Assembly (NCBI RefSeq): GCF_011694815.1
Contig: NZ_CP050177.1
Location: 7,075,501 to 7,139,500 of the forward strand
DNA from: Streptomyces liangshanensis
GTDB taxonomy: Bacteria > Actinomycetota > Actinomycetes > Streptomycetales > Streptomycetaceae
Direction of reading: 5' to 3'
DNA length: 64,000 nucleotides
A model generated the notes under the pieces. The model was given only the letters and a program-made list of their open reading frames with translations. It was not told the DNA's origin and searched no databases. Shown here in pieces: positions 43,064 through 53,064 of this stretch; within the stretch, counting starts at the first letter, position 1, and each line of letters begins with the position of its first letter. The translations under genes and the position numbers were made by a program.

Positions 43064-45888
43064 CGTGCGTCCCCTGTCCTGAGTCGGTCTGCGGATCCCT
43101 GGCGGGCCGCCCGGCGGGCCTGCACGGCCGTCACCGTACCGGTGAGCACCACCACGCCCAGCGCGAACAGCGCCAGGGACCAGGGTTCGGGGCGCAGCGG
43201 CGCGCCGCCGGCGGCCGCGAGCCCGGCGGCCAGCCCGGGGTCGGCGGCGAGGGCGAGCCGGGTCACGTCGACCCCGGGCGCGATCAGCAGGATCGTCGCC
43301 CAGCCCGCGAGCGTGCCGCCCAGGGCGGCGAGGACGGCCTGCGGCAGGGCCTCCAGCGCGAGCAGCCGCCGGCCCTGCCGGGTCGTGAGGCCGAGCGTGC
43401 GCAGCAGGGCCAGCAGGGAGACTCGCTCGGGCGTCGTGGCCACCAGCGAGAGCAGCAGGGCGACCAGGACGTACCCGGCACCCGCCAGGACGGACGCGGT
43501 GTGGATCAGCTCGGCGCCGGTCTGGAGCGGCGAGTCGACCAGCCGCGCCCGGATCTCGCCGCGCAGCTGTACGGAGTGGTCGGCGCCGGACGCGCGGACC
43601 GCCGCCCGCAGGGCCGCCCCGTCCAGGTCGCCGCCGGAGACCAGCAGGGTGGTCGCCGCGCGCGTCGGCAGCCGGCCGCGGTCGGCCAGCAGGAACTCCG
43701 CGGACGCGGTGGCGGGCGTCTGTGAGCGGACCGCGACGACCCGTACGGTCAGCGGGCCCGCGAGGGTCTCGATCCGCCGGGGCGTACGGCCCAGCTTCTC
43801 GGCGAGCCCCGGCGAGGCGACCACCGGGAGGACCGCGTCCCCGGACGACGGGCCGGCCGGGGTCCCCGTACCGAGCGTGCCCGCGGGGAAGCCGCCGAGG
43901 TCCGCGTCGCGCGCCAGCGCCGCGTACGGCACCGGGTCCACGCCGACCAGGGTGGTCGTACGGACGGCGTCCGGACCGCCGGACGGCACTTCCACGGCCA
44001 CCTGGTGCTCCACCCGTACGGCGGTCACCGACCGCACACCGGGCACGCCCCGGACCGCCCGCTCCGTACCGGCGGGCAGCGCCAGGGTGTCGTGGGGGGA
44101 GAAGACCCGCGCGTCGGCCCGGGTGGCCAGCAGCGCCGCCCGGTCCCGCGCGTCCGCCGTGCCCGCGAGCACCGCCTGACCGAAGGCCGCCGTGCCGAGG
44201 GCGACGACGAGGACGAGGAGCGTCGAGGTCCCGGTGGCCGGCGCGCGGCCGGCCCGGGCCAGGGCCAGGAAGCCGACCGGGCCGCGCAACCGTTTCGCCG
44301 GGCGGGCGGCCAGGCGCAGCGGCAGGGGATACAGCCGGACGAGCACGGTCGCCGTGATCAGCCCGGTCAACACGGGCGCGGCGCTGACGAGATGGTCCCC
44401 CGGGTCGGTCGTCCCGCGCTGCCGCAGCGCCGTGACCGCGCCCACGGCCAGGACCAGCAGGGTCAGTTCGGCGACGGTACGGCGCCGGCTCGGCCGGCCG
44501 CGCACGAGGTCGTCGCGCTCCCCGTGCACCTGGGGCCTGCGGTGGGTCACGACCGCGCGGAGCGGGAGCGCGGCGCCGGCCACCACGGCGACCGCCGCCG
44601 CGGCGAGCACGGCGGGGCCCGACCGGCCGCCGGGAACGAGGAGGACGGCCACCAGCAGGCCGAGCGCGGCGGCGGGCAGGACGACCACCGCCGTCTCCGC
44701 GCCCAGCCGCCCGGCGATCCCCTTCAGGGAACCGCCACGGGCCCGTAGCAGGACCAGTTCGGTGTGCCGGCGGCTCGCGGACAGGCCGCCGGCCAGCGCC
44801 AGGACCACCAGGGCGACCGTACCGATCCCGACGGCCGCGACGGCCACCACCGGGGTGATCGCCGCGCGCAGCGAGTCGTACGAACGGAGCAGGTCGTCCA
44901 GGTCGGTGTCCACGGAGGCGTTCGTCCCGGCGGCCGATCGCAGGCGCGACAGGGCCGGACCGTCCTGGAGCGAGGCGATGCGCTCCGACAGCGCGGACAC
45001 CTGCTGGCCGGTGAGACGGCTCGTGTCCGGGGCGACGCGCCAGTAGCGCTCGGGCTCACCGGCCGTCCCCAGCAGGGCCGGCGCCGCCTCGGGGGCGAGC
45101 AGCAGGGCCGCCTCCCAGGAGAACTGCGGTGGCTTCCCGCCGTTGCTGGTGAGATGCGGCGTCCGCAGCAGGCTCTCCGCCGTCCAGTAACTCCCCGACG
45201 GGCGCACCGGATCGACGATGCCGCTGATCCGGACGGCCAGCGCCGGGGAACCCGGCCTGCCGACGTGCAGCACCGCGCCGACGGAGAGCCGCAGTGTCTT
45301 CGCCGTCTCCGACGACACCGCCGCCTCCACGTCCTTCGTCGCGGCGGTCACGCGCCCGTCGGCGGCGGGCAGCCGGCCCTCGCGCACGGTGGCGTGCCCG
45401 GCGAGGTCCGCCTGCGCCGCCAGCACGAACTGCGGGGGCAGCCCGTCATGACGCGGCAGCCACGGTTCGGCCCCGAACAGGGTCCGGCCGGTCCGTACCC
45501 CCCGCGCGGACTCGGCCGTGTCCGCGCGGAGCGGATCTGCGAGCAGGCCGGACACCTCCGCCTGCACGGCGTCCACACGGCCCGGCCGCAGCTTCTCCTC
45601 CCGTGCGGCCAGGGGCAGTTCGAAGGAACGCTCGGGCGAGCGGAAGTCCAGCACCCGGTGTTCGGGCGAGGCCTCGGCGACGGCGTCGCGCAGCCCCCGG
45701 GTCCCGTACGTGTCCATGGTGCGGGGGAACGCGGCGGCGAGGAACGCGGTCAGCGTGACCAGCACGCCGAGCACCAGGGCCGTCCCCGGCGCGGTGCGCA
45801 GCCGGGTCCTGACCCAGGGGGCGGCCGCACGCTCACCGCGGCCGGTCCGCCGCTTCCCGCGCCGGTCGTCATGTGTGGGGCCGGTCAT
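43060..45888 (-). CDS. FtsX-like ABC permease (942 residues)
   Basis: A 942-residue MacB/FtsX-type permease. After one N-terminal helix (about 35-55) comes a large outside domain, then FtsX-like blocks of three or four helices near 340-480, 500-580 and 780-930, about ten helices in all. Such permeases do not pass substrate through a pore but push molecules outside the membrane, such as lipoproteins, peptides or antibiotics. It overlaps the first ATPase gene by 4 bases, and its ATG is 1 base after the stop of the other permease. The fast-evolving outer domain holds no motif I recognise. Confidence 0.9.
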   Translation of the reverse strand: MTGPTHDDRRGKRRTGRGERAAAPWVRTRLRTAPGTALVLGVLVTLTAFLAAAFPRTMDTYGTRGLRDAVAEASPEHRVLDFRSPERSFELPLAAREEKLRPGRVDAVQAEVSGLLADPLRADTAESARGVRTGRTLFGAEPWLPRHDGLPPQFVLAAQADLAGHATVREGRLPAADGRVTAATKDVEAAVSSETAKTLRLSVGAVLHVGRPGSPALAVRISGIVDPVRPSGSYWTAESLLRTPHLTSNGGKPPQFSWEAALLLAPEAAPALLGTAGEPERYWRVAPDTSRLTGQQVSALSERIASLQDGPALSRLRSAAGTNASVDTDLDDLLRSYDSLRAAITPVVAVAAVGIGTVALVVLALAGGLSASRRHTELVLLRARGGSLKGIAGRLGAETAVVVLPAAALGLLVAVLLVPGGRSGPAVLAAAAVAVVAGAALPLRAVVTHRRPQVHGERDDLVRGRPSRRRTVAELTLLVLAVGAVTALRQRGTTDPGDHLVSAAPVLTGLITATVLVRLYPLPLRLAARPAKRLRGPVGFLALARAGRAPATGTSTLLVLVVALGTAAFGQAVLAGTADARDRAALLATRADARVFSPHDTLALPAGTERAVRGVPGVRSVTAVRVEHQVAVEVPSGGPDAVRTTTLVGVDPVPYAALARDADLGGFPAGTLGTGTPAGPSSGDAVLPVVASPGLAEKLGRTPRRIETLAGPLTVRVVAVRSQTPATASAEFLLADRGRLPTRAATTLLVSGGDLDGAALRAAVRASGADHSVQLRGEIRARLVDSPLQTGAELIHTASVLAGAGYVLVALLLSLVATTPERVSLLALLRTLGLTTRQGRRLLALEALPQAVLAALGGTLAGWATILLIAPGVDVTRLALAADPGLAAGLAAAGGAPLRPEPWSLALFALGVVVLTGTVTAVQARRAARQGSADRLRTGDAR

Positions 45889-45889
45889 G

Positions 45890-48800
45890 TCAGTTCGCCC
45901 CTCGGTGGCGCGGTGTCACGGTGGGGTCGGTCGAGCGGGCGGCGGCGACGGCGACCGTCAGCAGGGGGAGGGCGGCGACCCCGGCGAGCAGCAGGACCAC
46001 CTGCGGCAGCGGCAGTTGGACCAGCACGGGCGGCAGGGGCGTGGTCGCGCGGCTCGTGAGGACGACGAGCGGGACCACCGTCCTGGTCAGGGCGGTACCC
46101 AGCACGAGGCCCACCAGCAGGGCGACGCCCACCAGCACACCGTGCTCGGCGGCGACCGCCCCCACCAGCCTGCGCCGCGGTGTGCCCAGGGCGCGCAGGA
46201 CCGCCAGCTCCGCGGACCGCTCCCGCAGTGTGCCGACCACCATGACGGCGAATCCCACGGCGGCGAGCGCGGCGGCGGCCACGGCGACGGCCGGCAACGC
46301 CGAGTACGGCCCGGCGCCGAGCGGGTCGTCGAACAGTTCGGCGGCGGCCTCGTCACGTACCAGCACATCCGCCGTGTCGACGTCCGGTCCGGCGCGCAGC
46401 GACGTCGCGACCCGCCCCGCCGCGCCCGGGTCCGTGCTCAGCCACCACTCGTTGGGCGCGAGGGAACCGCCGTCCCGCTGAGCCAGCACCTCGTTGACGG
46501 TCCGCAGGTCGAGCAGCAACGCCCCGCCGTCCGCGCCGTTCCCGGACGCCGCGGGCTCCCCTGTCGCGGCGGCGCCTCCCGCCGTCACCGCCTCGTCGGG
46601 AGCGGTGGTGGGCAACCGGCGTACCGCGCGGACCAGCGTGACCTGGATCCGCTCGCCCGCCAGGGTCACGTCGATCCGCTGCCCCTCCGCCGCCCCGGTC
46701 GCGCGGAGGAACGCGTCGGTGGCGATACCGGGGACCCGCCGGGCGATCGGTGACCGCGCGGCCTCGACCCGCAGCTCCAGGCTTTCGGCCGGCGGGTACG
46801 GGGTGTCCGCGCCCACGCCCGAGCGCAGCCGGTACGGCAGGGACAGGGGCGTCGTGGCCGTGGCCGCCGGCCGCAGCGGCCCCGGCCGTCCGGGCACCGC
46901 GTCCACCGTCGCCGTCCCGGAACCCCGCCAGCGCAGCCCCTCCGGTACGGGGACGGTCCCGGCCGCTCCCGCCCGGTCCGTGACGCCGACCCGCACGAGG
47001 TCGAACCGCTGGGCGTACCGCGCGCCGGGAGGTACCGGACCGGTCACGTGCAGGCCGATGAGGGTCAACGCGCCGTGGAAGGAACCGTGTTCGGGACCGC
47101 TGTCCAGGTCGACGGGGAGGGAGTGGACGCGGCCGTCGGCGGGCACCTCCCCGGCGGGCAGGCTGTACCGGAGGCCGTACCCGTCCTCGACGAGCACGGT
47201 CACCGCCGACACGACGCGCGCCGCCGCCCTGTCCTCGCTCTTGCCGCCCCTGCCGCCCTTGTCGCTCTTCCCGTCCTTTCCGCTCATTCCACCCTTCCCG
47301 TCCGTGCCGATCCTGACGGCGAGGGTGAGCCCGCGGGTGTCCGCGGGCAGGAGGATCCCGGGGCGCGGTGTGTCCCGCGGCCGCAGCGGTGCGAGCAGCC
47401 GGTCCGCGGGCTCCCCGGCCAGGTCCTCCCGCAGCAGCAGCCGGTCCCGGGCGTCCTCCGTGTCCAGCGCCAGCACGGTGGCGGTCCGGCCGTCCGACAG
47501 GGCCGTCGTCGTACGGTGCGCGGGCGCCGCCGCCCGTACGCCCGGCAGCGCGGCGTACCGCCCGGCCTCCCCGGGCGTACCGCCCTGGGGGGCCAGGACC
47601 CGCACCGACGTCCCCGCGCCGAAGTCCGCCTGGTCGTTCTGCGAGCGCTCCCAGGACGCGTTCTGGCCGATGGCCAGCATCCCCGTCGCCACCGCCAGGA
47701 CCAGCAGGAGCACGGATCCGGCGCTCCCCAGCAGCCGGCGGCTGAACTGCCAGCCCGCCAGAGCCGCCGACAGCCCGCGCCCCCGGGCCGCGAGCCGCTC
47801 GGCCAGGCGGGCGGCGGGCGGCAGCAGCCGCAGGGTGAGGACGGTCCCGGCCAGCAGGGCCAGCGCCGGGGCCGCCACCAGCAGCGGATCCATGCCGAGG
47901 CCGCCGTCCTGGCCGCCGGTGAGGGCGCCACCCGTGCGCCGGGACAGCTGCCACAGCGCCACGCCCGCCACCAGCAGGAGGCCCACATCGGCGCCCGCGC
48001 GCACCGGGGCGGGCAGCGAGGCGGCGCGGCCCCGCACCAGGGCCCCGGCGGACCCGGCGAGCGCGGGGAGCAGCACCGCCGCCGCGCAGCACGCCGCGAC
48101 CAGGACCGCCGTGAACCAGACGTCCGCCCGCGGCACCCCGCCGAGCGGCAGGTCCAGCCGGCCGAGGACCGACCCCCGCGTCATCAACCGCACCAGCGGA
48201 CCCGCCAGCAGCGGCGCGCCCACCGCCGCGGGGAGGGAGAGCAGCAGCGCCTCCAGCGCCGCGAGGCCCGCGAGCCGCCGCCCGGACGCGCCCCGGGCCC
48301 GGAGGAGCCGGGTCTCGGCCGTACGTTCCGTGGTCAGCAGCCGGGCCACCAGCAGCAGGGCGTACCCGGCCAGCAGGACGAGCTGGAGAGCGACGATCAT
48401 CAGGGTCGTCCGGGAGACCAGCAGCGCGCGCTCGGCCCGGGTGAGCACCGTCGCCAGGTCGCTCCGTACGTCCACCGAGCCGGCCAGCGCGGGATCCTCG
48501 CCGAGGGCAGCGACCCCGTCGGTGGCGGCGGTACGCAGGGTGCCGATGTCCCCGACCCGCGCGCCCGCGAAGTCGGCGGTCACCAGCCAGCCGGTGTCAC
48601 CGCGGCTGGTGCGCCCGGAGGACAGCACCGAGGGGTCGGCGAGAAGCGGACCGTAGGTGGTGAAGACCAGATGGCTCACCCCGCGACCGCCGAGACTGTC
48701 CAGCGTCCAGTACGGATCGCTCGGGTCGACGGGCCGGTACAGGCCGGTGAGCCGGACGGTCAGCGGCTTGTCGGACACCCGGTCGGTGAGGGTCAGCACC

Positions 48801-49330
48801 GCGCCGGGCCGCAGGTTCAAGCGCCGCGCGGCGACCTGGGGGAGCGCCACGGGCAGCGGCTCGGGAGAAGTGGCGTTTGTCGTGCGGCCGCTCCCGGCCG
48901 TCCCCCGCGCGGGACCGGGCGCTGTGCCGGCCGTCAGCTCCACCTTGGCGCGGTCCAGCGCCGCGAAGTGGGTCAGGTCGGGGTACGTGGCCTTCGCGGC
49001 CGGGTCCTGGAGGGCGCGGGGCAGGGCGTACGCCCCCGAACGGTCCAGCCGGCGCACGGTGGTCGGCAGTCCGCCGAAGGTCTGCCGGGCCCCGCGGACC
49101 ACGGCGGCCTGCGCCGCGTCCAGATTCCCCGGGGGCAGTTGGGCGCTGACCCCCAGCGCGGTCGACGCCCCCCGGTCCCGGGCCAGGGCGTGCCGCAGGG
49201 AGGCGTCACCGACGGAACCGGACAGCGCGACCAGGGCGGTCAGCACACACGTGGTGAGCAGGACGGCCAGGAACGCCGAGGCCAGGAGCAGCCGATGCGC
49301 CCTGACCCGGAACAGCACGAACGCCGTCAC
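45890..49330 (-). CDS. FtsX-like ABC permease (1146 residues) with Gly/Lys-rich insert
   Basis: A 1146-residue FtsX-type permease, related in layout to its neighbour. The first helix follows the start directly (LLLASAFLAVLLTTCVLTAL); FtsX blocks lie near 310-450, 480-580 and 1010-1140. An outside segment near residue 680 is low in complexity (TDGKGGMSGKDGKSDKGG). The GTG at 49330 was chosen because it gives MTAFVLFRVRAHR just before the helix; the frame stays open up to 50125 but would overlap the divergent TetR gene. It is the first gene of the export cluster. Confidence 0.88.
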   Translation of the reverse strand: MTAFVLFRVRAHRLLLASAFLAVLLTTCVLTALVALSGSVGDASLRHALARDRGASTALGVSAQLPPGNLDAAQAAVVRGARQTFGGLPTTVRRLDRSGAYALPRALQDPAAKATYPDLTHFAALDRAKVELTAGTAPGPARGTAGSGRTTNATSPEPLPVALPQVAARRLNLRPGAVLTLTDRVSDKPLTVRLTGLYRPVDPSDPYWTLDSLGGRGVSHLVFTTYGPLLADPSVLSSGRTSRGDTGWLVTADFAGARVGDIGTLRTAATDGVAALGEDPALAGSVDVRSDLATVLTRAERALLVSRTTLMIVALQLVLLAGYALLLVARLLTTERTAETRLLRARGASGRRLAGLAALEALLLSLPAAVGAPLLAGPLVRLMTRGSVLGRLDLPLGGVPRADVWFTAVLVAACCAAAVLLPALAGSAGALVRGRAASLPAPVRAGADVGLLLVAGVALWQLSRRTGGALTGGQDGGLGMDPLLVAAPALALLAGTVLTLRLLPPAARLAERLAARGRGLSAALAGWQFSRRLLGSAGSVLLLVLAVATGMLAIGQNASWERSQNDQADFGAGTSVRVLAPQGGTPGEAGRYAALPGVRAAAPAHRTTTALSDGRTATVLALDTEDARDRLLLREDLAGEPADRLLAPLRPRDTPRPGILLPADTRGLTLAVRIGTDGKGGMSGKDGKSDKGGRGGKSEDRAAARVVSAVTVLVEDGYGLRYSLPAGEVPADGRVHSLPVDLDSGPEHGSFHGALTLIGLHVTGPVPPGARYAQRFDLVRVGVTDRAGAAGTVPVPEGLRWRGSGTATVDAVPGRPGPLRPAATATTPLSLPYRLRSGVGADTPYPPAESLELRVEAARSPIARRVPGIATDAFLRATGAAEGQRIDVTLAGERIQVTLVRAVRRLPTTAPDEAVTAGGAAATGEPAASGNGADGGALLLDLRTVNEVLAQRDGGSLAPNEWWLSTDPGAAGRVATSLRAGPDVDTADVLVRDEAAAELFDDPLGAGPYSALPAVAVAAAALAAVGFAVMVVGTLRERSAELAVLRALGTPRRRLVGAVAAEHGVLVGVALLVGLVLGTALTRTVVPLVVLTSRATTPLPPVLVQLPLPQVVLLLAGVAALPLLTVAVAAARSTDPTVTPRHRGAN

Positions 49331-49436
49331 CCGCCCCCACCCACTCCGCGACCCCCGGGTCCGCGTGGCGCACGCCCCCCGCGGAGCCGGCCCCGCCGCG
49401 CGCGAAACCCCCGGGAGGGGGCGCCACAATTGGGCG

Positions 49437-49457
49437 ACTGTACAACACACGTACGTT
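49437..49457. promoter_or_regulatory. Candidate promoter/operator between ABC cluster and TetR gene
   Basis: On the minus strand TACAGT (49437-49442) is a plausible -10 for the ABC cluster. Next to it ACGTACGT is self-complementary and could be part of a TetR site. The rest of this 222-base gap shows nothing else I can support. Confidence 0.3.
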
Positions 49458-49552
49458 CGAGCCCCTGGTCCCGGTGGCCCGCTCCTCTTCTCCCGCTCTT
49501 CTCCTCCCGCCCTTCTACTATTGGCCTCTATCCGCTGGGAAGGGAGTGACGG

Positions 49553-50188
49553 GTGGACAACGAGGGTCCGGGACGTCCCGTCAGGGGCCGGCCGCGCAGT
49601 GAGCGGGCGCGGGCCGCCGTGCTGGACGCCGCGTCCGACCTGTTGGTGACCGGTGGGATCGACGCGGTGACGATGGAGGCCATCGCCGCCCGCGCCAAGG
49701 TCAGCAAGGGAACCCTCTACAAGTGGTGGCCGTCGCGGTCCCACGTGATGCTGGAGAGCTTCTTCCGCCTGGCGAAGAGCACCATCGCGGTCGACGAGGG
49801 CGCCTCGCTGGAGGACGTGTTGACCTTCCAGCTGGCGTCGCTGTCGGACCTGTTCCGGGACACCGCGGCGGGACCGTTGATGGCCGACCTGGTGGCGGCG
49901 GGACAGGCCGACCCGGAGATCCGGGCGGCGCTGGAGGACGAGTGGCTGCGCCCGCGCCGGCAGGTGGGGGCGCGACTGCTGACGGACGCCGTGGAGCGGG
50001 GCGAACTCGACCCGCGTACCGATGTGGCGGCCGCGGTCGATCAGCTCTTCGCGCCCGTCTACTACCGGCTGTTGATGGGGCACGAGCCCCTGGACGCGGC
50101 GCTGGCGGCGACGCTCGTCAGGCAACTGCTGGACGGGGTACGGAGTCCTCGTCCCCCGGCGGCGGTCACGGCGACGGAGGCGGGGTGA
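49553..50188 (+). CDS. TetR-family regulator of the ABC export cluster
   Basis: A 211-residue TetR-type repressor. The helix-turn-helix reads VTMEAIAARAKVSKGTLYKW, followed by WPSRSHVMLESFFRLAK; the C-terminal domain is the TetR_C-like helical bundle with TDVAAAVDQLFAPVYYRLL. The GTG start follows AAGGGAG. It is divergent from the FtsX/MacB cluster and is its likely repressor. Its last 23 bases overlap the end of the convergent MFS gene. Confidence 0.9.
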   Translation: MDNEGPGRPVRGRPRSERARAAVLDAASDLLVTGGIDAVTMEAIAARAKVSKGTLYKWWPSRSHVMLESFFRLAKSTIAVDEGASLEDVLTFQLASLSDLFRDTAAGPLMADLVAAGQADPEIRAALEDEWLRPRRQVGARLLTDAVERGELDPRTDVAAAVDQLFAPVYYRLLMGHEPLDAALAATLVRQLLDGVRSPRPPAAVTATEAG

Positions 50189-51560
50189 CCGCCGCGGCCT
50201 CCGCGCGTGCCGCGGCCTCCGCGCGCCGCTGCCGGAGGGTGGCGACGGTCCAGACGGCCAGGCCGATCACGGGGAGCGCGGCGCCGAAGAGGGTGACCCC
50301 CGTCCAGCCGTGACCGTCGTGCAGGACGCCCGCGATACCGGAACCAGCTGCTCCGCCGAGGAAGACGGAGCCCATGAAGACCGTGTTGACGCGGGCGCGG
50401 GCGTCGGCGCGCAGGCCGAATATCTCCCGCTGGCTGAAGACCTGGTGGCTCTGGACGGCGAAGTCCAGCAGGACACCGGCCAGCGCCAGCAGGATCAGGC
50501 TGCCCGCGCCGAGGCAGGCCAGCACCAGCGCGCCCGCCGCCAGCGCCAGGGCGAGCCCGCTGCCGATGCGGGCGTGGCCGCGGTCGCTGAGGCGCCCCGC
50601 CAGCGGGGCGGCCGCCGCACCCGCCGCGCCCACCAGCGCGAACGCGCCGATCCCGACCTGGCCGAGGTGGTGGCGGCTGATCAGCTCGAAGGCCACCGAC
50701 GTCCAGAAGCAGCTGAACGCGCCGAACATCAGCGCCTGGCTCACCGCCCGCCGCCGCAGCGCCGGCTCCTCCCGGACGAGATGGCCCAGCGACAGCAGCA
50801 GCGTCGGATAGCCGCCGCTGTGGACCGGGCGCCGCTGGGGGAGCATGCGGACCAGCAGGACCGACAGCGACACCATGAGCACGGCGGAGATCAGGTAGAT
50901 GGCCCGCCAGCCCCAGGCGGCGGCGACCAGGCTGGAGATCGTACGGGCCAGGAGGATGCCCAGCAGCAGGCCGCTCATCACCGTGCCGACGAACTTCCCG
51001 CGCTCCCGCTCGGGCGCCAGGTGCACGCCGAACGCGACGAGGATCTGGGCGACCACCGAGGTCGTCCCGACCAGGACCGACGCCGCCAGGAACATCCCGA
51101 AGTACGGCGACAGCCCGGCGGCCACCAGCGCCGCCGCCGTCACCAGCAGGGTGCGCGAGGCCAGCGCCCGGTTCTCCAGCAGGTCCCCGAGCGGCAGGAG
51201 GAGCACCAGCCCGAGCGCGTAGCCGAGCTGGGTGAGGGTGACCACCAGCGCGGTGCTGCCCGCGCTGACGCCGAAGGTCGAGGCGATGGGGGCCAGGAGC
51301 GGCTGCGCGTAGTAGATGTTCGCCACCGTCACGCCGCACGCGAAGGCGAGAAGCAGCACCACCCGTCGCAACTGCGCGGACGACAGGGCGCCGTCGGGCG
51401 TCGGCGGCGGGGCGGGCGTCGGCGCGGTGGGTTCCGCCGTGGTGGGTTCCGGCGCACCCTCCCGGGCACGGGCGGGGCGGGGGACACGGGACAGGCGCCG
51501 CTCACCCCGGGACGGGTGGCCCGCGTCGGCGTCCGGCGGGCATTTCGGGCTGTGGTCCAT
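50166..51560 (-). CDS. MFS transporter, 12-helix exporter
   Basis: A 464-residue MFS exporter with twelve hydrophobic segments. A Pro/Ala-rich soluble N-terminus of about 60 residues precedes the first helix. The motif-A loop is GDLLENRALASR, and the second half carries GRLSDRGHARIG. It resembles the YnfM/sugar-efflux group (start of helix 1: ANIYYAQPLLAPIA). It follows the Rieske oxygenase gene on the same strand after 146 bases and may export its product. Convergent with the TetR gene. Confidence 0.88.
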   Translation of the reverse strand: MDHSPKCPPDADAGHPSRGERRLSRVPRPARAREGAPEPTTAEPTAPTPAPPPTPDGALSSAQLRRVVLLLAFACGVTVANIYYAQPLLAPIASTFGVSAGSTALVVTLTQLGYALGLVLLLPLGDLLENRALASRTLLVTAAALVAAGLSPYFGMFLAASVLVGTTSVVAQILVAFGVHLAPERERGKFVGTVMSGLLLGILLARTISSLVAAAWGWRAIYLISAVLMVSLSVLLVRMLPQRRPVHSGGYPTLLLSLGHLVREEPALRRRAVSQALMFGAFSCFWTSVAFELISRHHLGQVGIGAFALVGAAGAAAAPLAGRLSDRGHARIGSGLALALAAGALVLACLGAGSLILLALAGVLLDFAVQSHQVFSQREIFGLRADARARVNTVFMGSVFLGGAAGSGIAGVLHDGHGWTGVTLFGAALPVIGLAVWTVATLRQRRAEAAARAEAAAVTPPPSP

Positions 51561-51647
51561 CGGGGCCTCTCATCCGCTCGTCCCGCGCCCGTTCCCTTCG
51601 GGCAGGTCCCCGGGGAATCGCGCGCCTAATTTCTGGACGTCGCGTTC

Positions 51648-51656
51648 ACTATATAA
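51648..51656 (-). promoter_or_regulatory. AT-rich -10-like box before the MFS gene
   Basis: TTATATAGT on the minus strand is exceptional in this GC-rich window. TATAGT fits a -10, about 90 bases before the MFS start, but no good -35 precedes it. The MFS gene may thus have its own promoter. Confidence 0.4.
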
Positions 51657-51706
51657 CCCGGAGGGGGAGCGGCGGAGGCGCGGGAGGCGGGGGAGCAGCC
51701 GGCGGC

Positions 51707-52885
51707 CTAGGCGGTCCCGGCCGGTGTCTTCGTGCCGCAGAGCGCGGCGGCGCCGCACAGCGCGGACTCCGGGCGGATGGGCACGCCGTTCGTGCGCAGC
51801 ACGTCACGGACGTCGAGGATCAGCGGGAAGACCTCCTGGTTCCAGTCCTCGCCCTGCTCGTCCCAGGCCCGCTGCTCGGCTTCGACCGCCATCCGGTCCT
51901 CGGCGAACACCCGCTCGGTGAAGCGCCGGATGAACGGCCAGGCCAGCCGGAGCGCCCCGGGGACCGGCGGCTTCTCGATCATGAGGAGGCCGTAGACGTG
52001 GTTCGTGCGCTGCTCGGTGTCCTCCGGTACGTACGCCACCCAGAGCGAGAACGCCGGGAGGTCGGCCTTCTCGGGGACCACCTGGAGGGTCTGGTACGGA
52101 TAGTCCGTACGGACCGTGACGACGTCCGGCGAGCTGGAGCCGCCGATCCCCTCGGCGGCGAGCAGCCCGGCGCCGGGGTCCTTCTTCCCGCCCGTGTGCG
52201 TGAACAGGTACCGCGCCTCGACGAACCGCGGACCGGACTCGGACCCGAGAAGCTTCGGCTGGATCCGGCCCAGAACACCCCGGTGGAGGAATTGGTGGTT
52301 CATGTCGAGCAGATTCTCGTGCATGAACGAGTAATGGCAGTTCACGGTCCGCGAGAACGTCATGGTCCGGTGTCTCGCCGAATGGAATTCCGGCAGCTCG
52401 GGCATCGGTGTGGTGGCCGCTTTCCCCGGATCGCCGGGAAAGACGAAGACCAGCCCGTACGCCTCACGGACCGGATAGGCGCGCACTCCGCGCGGCGGCC
52501 GGGCGACGCCCTTGGGCAGATAGGGGATCTGCGAGATGTGACCGTTCCCGCGATAGGCCCACGCGTGGTAGCAGCAGCGCAGCGCCTCACCCTCCACGAC
52601 GCCCATGCTCAGCGGCACCTGGCGGTGGGCGCACCGGTCCTCCAGCGCGTACACCGTGCCGCTCGCGCCCCGGTAGAGCACGATCCGCTCACCGGCGAAC
52701 ACCGCCGCGAACGCCTTGTTCTTCCGGACGGTCCGCGAGACGGCGACGGGATACCAGAAATTCGGGTCGATTCCGGTGCGCCGGAGGTCAGTCACGGCTT
52801 CGGAACGGAATTCAGGCACGGGGTACGGGTCACTCGCCGGCCCGGCCGTCAATGCACCGTCCTTCGCGGACTGCGCCTCGGTCAT
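51707..52885 (-). CDS. Rieske non-heme iron oxygenase
   Basis: A 392-residue Rieske-type oxygenase. The [2Fe-2S] ligands are Cys85, His87 (CAH), Cys104 and His107 (CCYH). The mononuclear iron site is carried by Asp194, His197 and His201 (ENLLDMNHQFLH). Such enzymes hydroxylate, demethylate or desaturate aromatic or alicyclic substrates with electrons from a reductase, which is not encoded nearby. It resembles the group acting on larger ring systems more than the benzoate dioxygenases. GGGAGAA lies 4 bases before the chosen ATG. A possible exporter follows downstream. Confidence 0.9.
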   Translation of the reverse strand: MTEAQSAKDGALTAGPASDPYPVPEFRSEAVTDLRRTGIDPNFWYPVAVSRTVRKNKAFAAVFAGERIVLYRGASGTVYALEDRCAHRQVPLSMGVVEGEALRCCYHAWAYRGNGHISQIPYLPKGVARPPRGVRAYPVREAYGLVFVFPGDPGKAATTPMPELPEFHSARHRTMTFSRTVNCHYSFMHENLLDMNHQFLHRGVLGRIQPKLLGSESGPRFVEARYLFTHTGGKKDPGAGLLAAEGIGGSSSPDVVTVRTDYPYQTLQVVPEKADLPAFSLWVAYVPEDTEQRTNHVYGLLMIEKPPVPGALRLAWPFIRRFTERVFAEDRMAVEAEQRAWDEQGEDWNQEVFPLILDVRDVLRTNGVPIRPESALCGAAALCGTKTPAGTA

Positions 52886-53002
52886 GCGCTTCTCCCTTGC
52901 ACGCGGATGGCGAGATGCTTTCTGCGACAACGCTTACCACGGCTCCCGGGCGCGGGCGAGCGCAGCGGGAACGCCTGCCGCGGCCCCGCGTTTCCGCCGG
53001 GC

Positions 53003-53038
53003 CGTCACGCGGTTCGTCACCCGGTCCGTCACCCGGGC
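53003..53038. repeat. Three tandem 12-base repeats upstream of the Rieske gene
   Basis: CGTCACGCGGTT, CGTCACCCGGTC and CGTCACCCGGGC follow each other without a gap. They lie in a 361-base gene-free region between the divergent Rieske and universal-stress genes. Repeats in phase near one helical turn can be sites for a co-operative regulator. Confidence 0.7.
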
Positions 53039-53064
53039 GGGGGCACGCGTCTCGCCGGATTCGT

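Noticed and set aside
49331..50125. N-terminal extension of the large FtsX permease
   Set aside because: It would overlap the whole divergent TetR gene; the protein before residue MTAFVLFR has no membrane-protein character.
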